Source of the DNA: Kitasatospora sp. Root107
Lineage (GTDB): Bacteria; Actinomycetota; Actinomycetes; Streptomycetales; Streptomycetaceae
Length of the DNA stretch: 49,738 bases
Direction of reading: 5' to 3'
NCBI RefSeq assembly: GCF_001424875.1
Contig: NZ_LMCT01000008.1
Location: forward strand, 101,395-151,132
This document shows, in pieces, positions 1 through 12,100 of the stretch. Positions within the stretch are counted from its first letter, which is position 1. Each line of letters starts with the position of its first letter. The translations under genes and the position numbers were made by a program. The notes beneath the pieces were generated by a model. That model searched no databases and had not been told where the DNA came from. It saw nothing but the letters and a program-made list of their open reading frames with translations.

Positions 1-857
1 CACGCTGCTTTCCCGGTGTTCGCTTCGGCGTTCGACGAGGTGTTGGCTGAGCTGGGCGGGTCGCTGCGGGATGTGGTGTGGGGCTCGGACGTTGAGCTTC
101 TGAACCGCACCGTGAACACGCAGAGTGCGCTGTTCGCGTTCGAGGTCGCGCTGTTCCGGCTGGTGGAGTCGTGGGGGGTGCGGCCTGACTTCGTGTCGGG
201 TCACTCGGTGGGTGAGATCGCGGCTGCGCATGTGGCGGGGGTGCTGTCGCTCGCGGACGCGGTGAAGCTGGTGTCGGCGCGTGGCCGGCTGATGCAGGAA
301 CTGCCCTCGGGCGGTGCCATGGTGGCGATCCAGGCGACCGAGGCGGAGATCCTTCCGCTGCTGACTGCTGACGTGAGCATCGCGGCTGTCAACGGCCCGC
401 GCTCGGTGGTGGTCTCCGGTGACGAGGCCGCGGTTCTGGAGATCGCCTCGGGCTTCGAGCGGACCAAGCGGCTGAGCGTCTCGCACGCGTTCCACTCGCC
501 GCTGATGGACCCGATGCTGGACGAGTTCCGCACGGTGGTCAGCGGATTGAGCTTCAATGAGCCGAAGATCGCGGTGGTGGCGTCCGGCTCGTTCACCGAC
601 CCCGAGTACTGGGTCAGCCACGTCCGTGACGCGGTCCGCTTCGCCGACAACATCGGCCGGTTGGAGTCGCGCGGCGTCACCACCTTCGTGGAGATCGGCC
701 CCGACGCCGTCCTCACCGCAGCCGGCGCCGACTGCGTCGCCGAGGACTCCGAAGCGGTGTTCGTCTCCACGCTGCGCCGCGAGCGGAGCGAGGAGCGCGA
801 GCTGCTGACCGGCCTGGCCCGCGCCCACGCGCAGGGTGTGGCCGTCGACTGGGCGGC
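1..857 (+). repeat. Near-identical AT-coding tract, copy 1 (partner 34506-35362)
   Basis: Aligned by eye at a constant offset of 34505 bases, this stretch and 34506-35362 show no gaps and roughly 40 mismatches, many of them synonymous. Similarity stops abruptly near base 858, at the end of the AT domain. The left border is hidden by the window edge. This looks like gene conversion or recent duplication between two AT domains in different PKS genes. Confidence 0.85.
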
Positions 858-3090
858 GTACTTCACCGGTCGGGGTGCCGCGCGGATCGACCTGCCGACG
901 TACGCCTTCCAGCGCCGTCACTACTGGGCTGACAGCCAGCCCGCCGAGTCCGCCGCCCCGGCCAGGGCTGCGGACCCGCTGGAGTCGGCGTTCTGGGATG
1001 CCGTCGAAGGTAGGGAACTCCCGCTCTTCGCCAACCAGTTGGGTGTCGACTCGGCAGATCTCGGCAAGGTGCTGCCCGCGATGGCCGCCTGGCGCCGGAG
1101 CCACCGGGAGCAGGCGCAGGTCGACTCCTGGCGGTACCGGGTGGAGTGGCAGCCGGTCGGCGAACTGTCGGGCGGATCGCTGTTCGGTGCCTGGCTGGTG
1201 GCCGTCCCGGCGGGCCGGCTGACGGACGACCTGGTGGTCGGTGTGCTGGCCGCGATCGGCGAACGCGGCGCCCACGCCGTGCCGTTCGAGGTCGCCGACG
1301 AGGACCGGGCGGCGCTGGCCGGACGGCTGGCCGACGGCGAGCCGGTGCTCGGGGTGCTCTCGCTGCTCGCCCTGGACGACGCCCCGCACGCCGTACACCC
1401 CGAGCTCTCCCGTGGTCTGGTCGCGAGCATCACGTTCGCTCAGGCGCTCGGCGACGCAGCGCTCGGTGTGCCGCTCTGGGCGGTCACCGCCGGTGCCGTC
1501 GCGGTGGACGCGCTGGAGACCGCGGTGCCTTCGCAGACGGCGGTCTGGGGTTTCGGCGCCAGTCTCTCGCTCGACCACCCGGACACCTGGGGCGGCCTGG
1601 TGGACCTGTCGCCGACCGCCGATCAGCGTTCGTTCTCCCAGCTGCTGGACGCCGTTACGGCGACCGGTGGCGAGGACCAGCTGGCGATCCGTCAGGGCAA
1701 GGTGCTCGGCCGCCGGATGGTCCGTTCGCCGCTCGGTGACCAGCCGGCCGGGCAGGAGGTCTGGCAGCCGCACGGCACGGTCCTGATCACCGGTGGTACC
1801 GGTGGCCTCGGCGCCCATGTGGCACGGGAGTTGGCGGCCGAGGGGGCCGAGCACCTGGTGCTCACCAGCCGTCGCGGCCGGGAGGCCGTCGGCGTGGAGC
1901 AGCTGGTCGGTGAACTGACCGCGCTCGGCGCCGAGGTGACGGTGGCGGCCTGCGACGTGGCCGACCGCGCCGCGCTCGCCGCCGTACTGGCCGAGATCCC
2001 CGCCGACCGGCCGCTGACCGCCGTGGTGCACGCCGCCGGGGTGGCTCAGCGGATCGCCCCACTGGGCGAGTTGACGGTGGCGGAGTTCGCCGAGGTCGGC
2101 CGGGCCAAGGTGCTCGGCGCCGTACATCTGGACGAGCTGCTGGGCGAGCAGAAGCTCGATGCCTTTGTGCTCTTCTCCTCGGGCTCCGCCGTCTGGGGCA
2201 GCGGCAACCAGGCCGCGTACGGCAGTGCGAACGCCTTCCTGGACGGGCTGGCCCAGCGCCGTACAGCGCAAGGTCGGCCGGCCACCGCGATCGCCTGGGG
2301 CTCCTGGGACGGCGGCATGGTCGATGCGGAGCTCGGCGCCCTGATGCGCCGGATCGGCGCGCCCGCGATGGCGCCGGAGCTGGCGATCACGGCGCTGCGG
2401 CGTGCGGTCGCCCAGGACCAGAGCAATGTCGTGGTGGCCGACTTCGACTGGTCGCGGTTCGCCCCGACCTTCGCGATCGCGCGGCCCCGTCCACTGCTGG
2501 ACGCCATCCCGGAGGTCCGCACCGCGCTGGCCGGTCCGGAGGAGACCGGCGACCAGGCGGGCGGCACGTCGGGCCTGGTGGAGCAGCTCGGCGCGCTGTC
2601 CGAGCCGGAGCAGAGCCGGACCCTGCTCGACCTGGTCCGAAAGCACGTCGGCGGCCTGCTCGGCTACGACGACCCGGCGACGCTGGAGGCCGGGCGCTCC
2701 TTCGAGGACCTCGGCTTCGACTCGGTCGCGGCGGTCGACCTGCGGGAGTCGCTCAGCGCGGCCACCGGCCGGAAGCTGCCCACCTCGATGGTGTTCGACC
2801 ACTCGACGCCGCTGGCACTCGCCGAGTACCTGCGCAAGGAGCTCTGCCCGGCCGGCGGGACCCCCGCGGTGCCGCTGCTGGCCGAACTCGACCGCTTCGA
2901 GGAGGTCGTGAACGGCCTCTCCGGCGAGGAGATCGAGGCCAGCCGCCTCACCTCCCGGCTGCAGGCCCTGCTCACCCGGCTGAACGAGAGCCTCGGGGCC
3001 GGCCACGGCCCGGACGTCGGCGGGCAGTTGGAGAGCGCCTCCGCCGACGACGTATTCGACTTCATTGACAAGGAACTCGGCCTCGCCTGA
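1..3090 (+). CDS. Type I modular PKS, 3' part (AT-KR-ACP, C-terminal docking domain); 5' end outside the window
   Basis: The reading frame is open at base 1, so residue 1 here is only the first codon in the window. AT (about 1-300) has its nucleophile Ser69 in GHSVGE and the HAFH motif typical of malonyl-CoA-specific ATs. No DH motif follows: a KR structural subdomain (about 365-580) leads to a catalytic KR (about 590-800) with NADPH motif GGTGGLG and Tyr740. Trp732 lies eight residues before this Tyr and the LDD motif is absent, which by family rules is an A-type KR (L-hydroxyl); Gln rather than His at Tyr-3 fits subtype A1. ACP is about 876-950 with phosphopantetheine Ser908. The tail ends in a leucine-rich helix and then [12 protein letters not shown], a class of C-terminal docking domain that pairs with N-termini like that of the next gene. 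The module should add a malonate and leave a hydroxyl. The next gene begins 43 bases downstream in the same operon. Confidence 0.95.
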   Translation, partial: HAAFPVFASAFDEVLAELGGSLRDVVWGSDVELLNRTVNTQSALFAFEVALFRLVESWGVRPDFVSGHSVGEIAAAHVAGVLSLADAVKLVSARGRLMQELPSGGAMVAIQATEAEILPLLTADVSIAAVNGPRSVVVSGDEAAVLEIASGFERTKRLSVSHAFHSPLMDPMLDEFRTVVSGLSFNEPKIAVVASGSFTDPEYWVSHVRDAVRFADNIGRLESRGVTTFVEIGPDAVLTAAGADCVAEDSEAVFVSTLRRERSEERELLTGLARAHAQGVAVDWAAYFTGRGAARIDLPTYAFQRRHYWADSQPAESAAPARAADPLESAFWDAVEGRELPLFANQLGVDSADLGKVLPAMAAWRRSHREQAQVDSWRYRVEWQPVGELSGGSLFGAWLVAVPAGRLTDDLVVGVLAAIGERGAHAVPFEVADEDRAALAGRLADGEPVLGVLSLLALDDAPHAVHPELSRGLVASITFAQALGDAALGVPLWAVTAGAVAVDALETAVPSQTAVWGFGASLSLDHPDTWGGLVDLSPTADQRSFSQLLDAVTATGGEDQLAIRQGKVLGRRMVRSPLGDQPAGQEVWQPHGTVLITGGTGGLGAHVARELAAEGAEHLVLTSRRGREAVGVEQLVGELTALGAEVTVAACDVADRAALAAVLAEIPADRPLTAVVHAAGVAQRIAPLGELTVAEFAEVGRAKVLGAVHLDELLGEQKLDAFVLFSSGSAVWGSGNQAAYGSANAFLDGLAQRRTAQGRPATAIAWGSWDGGMVDAELGALMRRIGAPAMAPELAITALRRAVAQDQSNVVVADFDWSRFAPTFAIARPRPLLDAIPEVRTALAGPEETGDQAGGTSGLVEQLGALSEPEQSRTLLDLVRKHVGGLLGYDDPATLEAGRSFEDLGFDSVAAVDLRESLSAATGRKLPTSMVFDHSTPLALAEYLRKELCPAGGTPAVPLLAELDRFEEVVNGLSGEEIEASRLTSRLQALLTRLNESLGAGHGPDVGGQLESASADDVFDFIDKELGLA

Positions 3091-3133
3091 GCGGGCAACG
3101 GGCTTTAGGACCAAAGGACTCGGTGGGACTGAG

Positions 3134-6100
3134 ATGGCGAACGACGACAAGCTCCTCGATTACCTCAAGCGCGTCACTGCCGATCTGCACCAGACCCGGC
3201 AGCGGCTCCAGCAGATCGAGAGCGAGGACCTGGAGCCGATCGCGATCGTCGCGATGAGCTGCCGGTACCCCGGTGGGGTGACCTCGCCGGAGGAGCTCTG
3301 GCAGCTGGTCTCGGAGGGCCGGGACGCGGTGACGCAGTTCCCGGCCGACCGTGGCTGGGTCATCGACCACGACACCGACGCCGACCGGTCCGGGACCAGC
3401 TACGTCCGCGAGGGCGGGTTCGTTCACGACGTCGCCGACTTCGACCCCGGCTTCTTCGGCATCAGCCCGCGCGAGGCCCTGACCATGGACCCGCAGCAGC
3501 GCCTGATGCTGGAGATCAGCTGGGAGGCGTTCGAACGCGCGGGCATCAGCCCGGACAGCGTGCGTGGTGCGGGTGTGGGTGTCTTCACCGGTTCGGGTAT
3601 CCAGGACTACGAGGACCTGCTGGACGCCGCGCCCGAGGTGGCCGAGGCCTACATGACCACGGCCAGCGCGTCGTCGGTGATCTCGGGCCGGGTCTCCTAC
3701 GTGCTCGGCCTGGAGGGCCCGTCCCTCTCGGTCGACACGGCCTGCTCCTCCTCGCTGATCGCCCTGCACCTGGCCGCCGAGGCGCTGCGCCGCAAGGAGT
3801 GCACGCTCGCGCTGGCCGGTGGCGTGATGGTGATGTCCACGCCGTCGCCGTTCATCGCCTTCAGCCGCCAGCGCGGCCTGGCCCCCGACGGCCGCTGCAA
3901 GGCGTTCTCGGAGTCGGCCGACGGGACCGGCTGGTCCGAGGGCGCCGGTGTGCTGCTGCTGGAGCGGCTGTCGGACGCGCGGCGCAACGGGCACCCGGTG
4001 CTCGCGGTGATCCGTGGTTCGGCGATCAACCAGGACGGTGCCTCGAACGGGCTGACCGCGCCCAACGGTCTTGCCCAGCAGCGGGTGATCCGGCAGGCGC
4101 TGGCCAACGCCCGGGTGCCGGCCGGTCAGGTCGACCTGGTCGAGGGCCACGGCACCGGGACCACGCTCGGCGACCCGATCGAGGCGCAGGCGCTGCTCGC
4201 CACGTACGGCCAGGCCCGGCCCGAGGACCGGCCGCTCTGGCTCGGCTCGATCAAGTCCAACATCGGCCACGCCCAGGCGGCGGCCGGTGTCGGCGGTGTG
4301 ATGAAGATGGTCATGGCGATCCGGCACGGCCTGATGCCCGAGACCCTGCACGTCACCGAGCCGTCCTCGCACGTGGACTGGTCGGCGGGCAACGTCAAGC
4401 TGCTGACGGAGGCTCAGGAGTGGCCGGACCACGGCTACCCGCGCCGGGCCGGCGTCTCGGCCTTCGGCGTGAGCGGTACCAACGCGCACGTCATCATCGA
4501 GCAGGCCCCCGAGGCGGAGCCCGCCGCCGAGCCGGTGCTGCGGCCCGAGCCGACGGCAGGCGTCCCGGTGCCCTGGCTGCTGTCCGCGCGCAGCGCCGAC
4601 GCGCTGCGGGCACAGGCGGCCCGGCTGACCGAACACCTCGGTGCGGCGGAGGAGTTCGACCCGCGTGACGTGGCCTTCTCGCTGGCCACCTCGCGGGCGG
4701 CGCTCGAGCACCGCGCGGTGGTCCTCGCGGGCGACGCTGCGGCGGCGTTGCGCGGACTGGCCGCCGTCGCGGAGGGTGGGCCGGGCGCCGGTGTCGTCAA
4801 GGGCTTCGCCGGGGACGGCCGGACGGCGTTCCTGTTCACGGGGCAGGGGTCGCAACGGTTGGGGATGGGGCGTGAACTGCACGCTGCTTTCCCGGTGTTC
4901 GCCGCTGCTTTCGATGAGGTGTTGGCTGAGCTGGGTGGTTCGCTGCGTGAGGTGATCTGGGGTTCCGATGCCGACGAGCTGAACCGGACCGTGAACGCGC
5001 AGAGTGCGCTGTTCGCCTTCGAGGTCGCCCTGTTCCGGCTGGTGGAGTCGTGGGGGGTGCGGCCGGAGCTGCTTGCCGGGCACTCGGTGGGCGAGATCGC
5101 GGCTGCGCATGTGGCCGGGGTGCTGTCGCTCGCGGATGCGGCGAAGCTGGTGTCGGCGCGTGGTCGCCTGATGCAGGAACTGCCCACCGGCGGTGCGATG
5201 GTGGCGATCGAGGCCACCGAGGAGGAGATCCTCCCGCTGCTGACCGACCTGGTGAGCATCGCCGCGGTGAACGGCCCGCGCTCGGTGGTGGTGTCGGGTG
5301 ACGAGGCGACCGTGCTGCGCATTGCGGAAGGCTTCGAGCGGACCAAGCGGCTGAGCGTCTCGCACGCGTTCCACTCCCCGCTGATGGATCCGATGCTGGA
5401 CGAATTCCGCGCCGTGGTACGCACGTTGATGTTCACCGAGCCGTCGATCCCGGTCGTGGCCAGTGGCAGCGTCACCGATCCCGAGTACTGGGTGCGCCAC
5501 GTCCGCGACGCGGTCCGGTTCTCCGAGAGCATCCAGTACCTGGAGTCGGTCGGGGTCTCGCGGTTCGTCGAGATCGGCCCCGACGGGATCCTGACCGGGG
5601 TGGCCCCGCAGTCCACCCAGGCCGAGAGCGCGGTCTTCGTGGCGCTGTCGCGCCGGGACCGCTCCGAGGCCGACGCGCTGCTGACCGGGCTGGCCCGGCT
5701 GCACACCGCCGGTGTCGGCATCAACTGGTCGGCGTACTTCGCCGGTTCCGGTGCCGAGCGGATCGACCTGCCGACCTACGCCTTCCAGCACGCCCGCTAC
5801 TGGATCGACGCCCAGCCCAGCCTGGGGGATGTGACCTCGGCGGGCCTGGACTCGGCCGACCACCCGCTGCTCGGTGCGGCCGTGACGCTGGCCGACACCG
5901 ACGGTGTGGTGCTGACCGGCCGGCTCTCGGTGGGCTCGCAGAAGTGGCTGGCCGACCACGTGGTCGGCGGCTCGGTGCTGTTCCCCGGCACCGGCTTCGT
6001 CGAGCTCGCGATCCGGGCCGGTGACCAGGTCAACTGCGACCTGCTGGACGAGTTGACGCTGGAGGCGCCGCTGGTGCTGCCCGAGAGCGGTGCCGTGCAG

Positions 6101-9100
6101 GTGCAGGTGGTGGTCGGCGCCGCCGACGACACCGAGGCCCGCAGCGTGACCTTCCACTCGCGCCGTCAGGGCGCGGAGGCCGATCTGCCGTGGACCCGGC
6201 ACGCCACCGGTGTGCTGGTCCCCGGCGCCCGGCGGTCCGGCGAGGAGCTGACGCAGTGGCCGCCGGCCGGAGCCGTTCCGATCGAACTGGGCGGTCTGTA
6301 CGAGGGGTTCACGGCGGCGGGGATGGCCTACGGGCCGGTGTTCCAGGGCCTGAAGGCCGTCTGGAAGGCCGGCGACCTGGTGTTCGCCGAGGTCGCCCTG
6401 CCCGAGCAGGCGAAGTCCGACGCCGAACGGCTGGCGCTGCACCCGGCGCTGCTGGACGCCTGCCTGCACGCGGCCGTGTTCACCGGTGCGATCGGTGAGC
6501 AGGGCGCGCTGCCGTTCGCCTGGTCCGGCGTCTCGCTGCACGCGGCCGGAGCCGCCGTGGCGCGGGTCCGGCTGACCCCGACCGGCACCGGTGGCGGCCT
6601 CGCGCTCGCCGTCGCGGACGGCGAGGGCCGCCCGGTGGCGTCCGTCGACTCGCTGGTGCTGCGGCCGATCTCCGGCGAGCAGCTGGCCGCCGCCCGGTCC
6701 GGAGCGCAGGATTCGCTGTTCCGCCTGGACTGGGCGCCGGTCACCCTGGACGGCCCGGCCGCGCCGGTGGCGTACGCCGATTGGGAGCGGGTTGTCGACG
6801 GCGGCGCGGTCGCCCCGGTGGTGACCCTGGAGCTCACGGGTGGTTCGGACGCCGAGGCGGTCCGCACCGCCACGTACCGGACCCTCGAGGTGCTGCAGCA
6901 GTGGCTCGCCGAGGACCGTTTCGCGGACGCCCGCCTGCTGGTGGTCACCCGAGGCGCCATCGCACTGGCGGGCGAGGACGTCACCGATCTGGCCGCCGCC
7001 GCAGCCGCGGGCCTGGTCCGCTCGGCCCAGTCCGAGAGCCCCGAGCGCATCCAGCTCGCGGACCTGGACGGGACCTTGGACGCGGCGACGGTCGCCGCGA
7101 TCACCGCAAGCAACGAGCCGCAGGTCGTGGTGCGCCAGGGCGTGCTGCGCGCGGCCCGGCTGGCCCGGGTCACGTCGGCCGCCGACCGGAGCGTCGCGCT
7201 GGACGGTGAGGGCACGGTCCTGGTCAGCGGCGCCACCGGCGCGCTGGGCGGACTGTTCGTCCGGCACCTGGCCGCCGAGTACGGCGTGCGCAGGCTGCTG
7301 CTGGTCAGCCGACGCGGCGCCGACGCCCCGGGAGCGGTTGAACTACGGGCCGAGCTCAACGAGTTGGGTGCCGAGGTCGAGTACGCCGCAGTGGACCTGG
7401 CGGACCGTCAGGCCACCGCCGAGCTGCTGCGGGACGTCCCGCTGATCGCGGTCGTGCACATCGCCGGTGTGCTGGACGACGGTGTGGTCGGCTCGCTCAC
7501 CCCGGAGCGGATCGACGCCGTGCTGCGCCCCAAGGTGGACGCCGCGCTCAACCTCCACGAGCTCACCGCAGACCGGGAGTTGGCCGCGTTCGTGCTGTTC
7601 TCCTCGGCCGCCGGTCTGCTCGGCGCGCCCGGTCAGGGCAACTACGCGGCCGCCAACTCCTTCCTGGACGCGCTGGCCGCCCACCGCCGAGCAAACGGTC
7701 TGAGTGCCCACTCGCTCGCCTGGGGTCTGTGGGACCAGGCCGGCGGCATGGCCGGGAAGCTGGCCGGTGCGGACCGCTCCCGGATCTCCCAGGGCGGGAT
7801 GTTCGCCCTGTCGGCGGAGGAGGGTGTGCAGGCCTTCGACGCCGCGCTGCTCACCGACGAGCCGATCACCGTCCCCACCCGCTTCGACCTGGCCTCGCTG
7901 CGCGCGCAGGGCGAGAACCTCGCCGAGGTCTTCCGGGGCCTGGCCCCGGCGACCCGGCGCCGCAAGGCCGGTGCGAAGGCCGAGACCGGCGCGCTGCAGC
8001 GCAAGCTGGCCGTCCTGCCGGAGGACAAGTGGCCGGCGGCGCTGCTCGACCTGGTGCTCGGTCAGGCGGCCTCCGTACTGGGCCACCCCGACCCCAAGGC
8101 GGTCGACCCGGACCGGCACTTCCAGGACCTCGGCTTCGACTCGCTCACCGCCGTGGAGTTCCGCAACAGCCTGAGCGACGCCGTCGGCCGACGGCTGCCG
8201 GCCACCCTGGTCTTCGACTACCCGACGCCGGTCGCGCTGGCGGCCTACCTGCTGGGCGCGGTGCAGGGAGCAAAGACCGAGATCGCGGCCGTCGCCGCCA
8301 CGGCGTCGGCGACGGACGACGAGCCGATCGTCATCGTCGGTATGGCCTGCCGGTTCCCGGGCGGGGTGGAGTCGCCCGAGGACCTGTGGCGGCTGGTGGC
8401 CGACGGGGTCGACGCGGTGTCGGACTTCCCGGTCAACCGTGGCTGGGACACCGCGCAGGTCTACGACCCGACCGGCGAGCGGGCCAACACCACGTACACC
8501 CGCGAGGGTGGGTTCCTGCACGCCGCCGACGAGTTCGACCCCGCGTTCTTCGGCATCGCGCCGAACGAGGCGCTCTACATGGACCCGCAGCAGCGCCTGC
8601 TGCTGGAGACCTCGTGGGAGGCGTTCGAGCGCGCCGGGATCGACCCGGCCACGCTGAAGGGCAGTTCGACCGGTGTGTTCGCCGGAATGATGTACCACGA
8701 CTACGCGGCCAACAACAGCACGGGCGCGATCGCCTCCGGCCGGGTGTCCTACGTCTTCGGCCTGGAGGGCCCGGCCGTCACGATCGACACCGCCTGCTCC
8801 TCCTCGCTGGTCGCGCTGCACCTGGCGGCCCAGGCGCTGCGCTCGGGCGAGTGCTCGCTGGCGCTGGCCGGTGGTGTCGCCGTGATGTCCACCCCCGAGG
8901 TGTTCGTCGAGTTCAGCCGGCAGAAGGGCCTGGCCAGGGACGGCCGGTGCAAGTCCTTCGCGGACGCCACCGACGGCACGGGCTGGTCGGAGGGAGTCGG
9001 CATGCTGCTGGTCGAGCGGCTGTCGGACGCCCGGCGCAACGGGCACCCGGTGCTCGCGGTGGTGCGCAGTACGGCGATCAACCAGGACGGTGCCTCGAAC

Positions 9101-12100
9101 GGTCTGACGGCGCCGAACGGTCCCTCGCAGCAGCGGGTGATCCGGCAGGCGCTGGCGAACGCGGGTCTGACCACCGCCGACGTGGACGCGGTGGAGGCGC
9201 ACGGGACGGGTACCACGCTGGGTGACCCGATCGAGGCGCAGGCGCTGCTGGCGACGTACGGTCAGGACCGGCCGGCGGACCAGCCGCTCTGGCTCGGTTC
9301 GATCAAGTCCAACCTGGGCCACACCCAGGCGGCGGCGGGCGCCGGCGGCATCATCAAGATGGTCGAGGCGATCCGTAACGGTGTGCTGCCGAAGACGCTG
9401 CACGTCGATGCGCCGACGACCAAGGTGGACTGGACCGAGGGCAACGTCCAGCTGCTGACGGAGAATCGGGACTGGCCGGAGACTGGCCGTCCGCGCCGGG
9501 CCGGCATCTCCTCCTTCGGGCTGAGCGGTACCAACGCGCACGTGATCATCGAGCAGGCCCCGGCGGAGGTGGAGCAGCCCTCGGCCGCTGTCACCGGACT
9601 GCCGGTGCTGCCGCTGGTGGTCTCGGCGAAGAACCCGGAGGCACTGCGGGCGCAGGCCGCCCGGCTCGCCGAACACCTCGACGCGGGCGAGGAGTTGGAC
9701 CCGGTCGACGTCGGCTACTCGCTGGCGGCGACGCGGGCGGTGCTGGAGCACCGGGGCGTGGTGGTCGGCACGGACCGGGACGAGCTGCTCGCCGGGCTGT
9801 GGGCGCTGGCGGACGGGCGGACCAGCCCGGGTGTGGTGAGCGGCTCGGGGCGGGCGCGTGGTCGGACGGCGTTCCTGTTCACGGGGCAGGGGTCGCAGCG
9901 GTTGGGGATGGGGCGTGAACTGCACGCTGCCTTCCCGGTGTTCGCTTCGGCCTTCGACGAGGTGCTGGGTGAGCTGGGCGGGTCGCTGCGTGAGGTGATC
10001 TGGGGCGATGATGCCGATGAGCTCAACCGGACGGTGAACACGCAGAGTGCGCTGTTCGCGTTCGAGGTGGCGCTGTTCCGGCTGGTGCAGTCGTGGGGCG
10101 TGCAGGCGGACTTCCTGGCGGGTCACTCGGTGGGCGAGATCGCTGCCGCGCATGTGGCGGGGGTGCTCTCGCTCGCGGATGCGGCGAAGCTGGTGTCGGC
10201 GCGTGGGCGGCTGATGCAGGAACTGCCCTCGGGTGGGGCCATGGTGGCGATCGAGGCCACCGAGGAGGACGTCCTGCCGCTGCTGACCGACCTGGTGAGC
10301 ATCGCGGCGGTGAACGGCCCGCGTTCGGTGGTGGTGTCAGGTGACGAGGCCACGGTCCTGGAGATCGCCGCTCGTTTCGAGCGGACCAAGCGGCTGAGCG
10401 TCTCGCATGCGTTCCACTCCCCGCTGATGGACCCGATGCTCGATGAGTTCCGCACGGTGGTCAGCGGGTTGACCTTCAACGAGCCGGAGATTCCGGTGGT
10501 GGCGTCGGGTTCGTTCGCCGATCCCGAGTACTGGGTGGGTCACGTCCGTGACGCGGTCCGCTTTGCGGACGCGGTACGGGAGTTGGAGTCCTCGGGTGTC
10601 TCGCGCTTCCTGGAGATCGGCCCGGACGGCATCCTGACCGGGCTGGCCCAGCAGAGCGTCGAGTCCGAGGACGCCGTGCTGGTCCCCACGCAGCGCCGGG
10701 ACCGTTCGGAGGCGGCGACCTTCGTGACGGCGCTCGGGCGGCTGTTCGCCGGCGGCGTCGAGCTGGACTGGGCCGCCTACTTCGCGGGCACCGGTGCCCG
10801 CCGGGTGGACCTGCCGACGTACGCCTTCCAGCGTCAGCGCTTCTGGGTCGACACCAACGAGTACCTGGCGGACTCCTGGTTCGGCGGTGACACCACCAAC
10901 ATCTCGTCCGCCGGACTGCGTTCGGCCGAGCACCCGCTGCTCGGCGCGGTGGTCACGCTGCCGGATTCCGGTGGTGCGGTGCTGACCGGGCGGCTGTCGA
11001 TCGACACCCACGCCTGGATCGCCGACCACGACGTGCTGGGCAATGTCCTGCTGCCGGGCACCGGCTTCGTCGAACTCGCGATCCGGGCGGGCGACCAGGT
11101 CGGATGCGATGTGCTGGAGGAGCTGACGCTCCAGGCGCCGCTGATCCTGCCGCCGGGAGCCTCGGTGCAGGTCCAGGTCGCGGTCGGTGAGGCGGACGGT
11201 TCGGGGGCCCGGACCGTCACGGTGCACTCGCGGATCGAGGGCGACGACGGCGGGGACTGGACCCTGCACGCCGAGGGCGTGTTGACCTCGGGCGCTGCGG
11301 CACCGTCGTTCGACTTCTCGGAGTGGCCGCCGGCCGGTGCCACGGCCGTGGCCACCGGTGACGCGTACGACCTGCTGCTGGCTCAGGGGTACGCCTACGG
11401 ACCGGTTTTCCAGGGCCTGAAGGCTGCCTGGCAGCGCGGTGACGACCTGTTCGCCGAGGTGGCACTGCCTGCCGAGGCGCACGCGGAGGCGGCCCGGTTC
11501 GGGCTGCACCCCGCACTGCTGGACGCCGCGATGCACGCGATCCTGCTCGACGCCGGTGACCGTCCCGACGGCGAGCCCGTCCTCCCGTTCTCCTGGAACG
11601 GCGTCACCCTGCACGCCGCCGGAGCCAACGAGGTCCGGGTGCGGATCTCCCAGGTCGGCCCGGAGCACAACATCGCTCTCGCCGTCGCCGATGGTGTGGG
11701 TGTGCCGGTGTTGTCGGTGCGGTCGGTGGTGGGTCGGCCGGTTTCGTCGGAGCAGCTGTCGGCCGGTCGTGGTGTGGAGTCGTTGTTCCGGGTGGAGTGG
11801 CCGGTGCTTTCGGTGGGCTCCGGTTCGGGTGAGCTGCCGCGCTGGGATTCGCTCTCTGCTGGCGGTGTGGTGCCTGAGGCGGTGGTGTTGGAGTGTGCGA
11901 CGCCTGCGTCGAGTGATGTGCCTGGTGGAGTACGGGAGTTGGCCGAGCGTGTGCTGGGTGTGGTGGGGGAGTGGCTCGGTGACGAGCGGTTCGCCGCCTC
12001 GCGCCTGGTGGTGCTGACGCGCGGTGGTGTGGTGGCGGCCGATGGCGATGCGGTGGATGTGGTGCAGGCCCCGGTGTGGGGTCTGCTGAGGGCCGCCATT

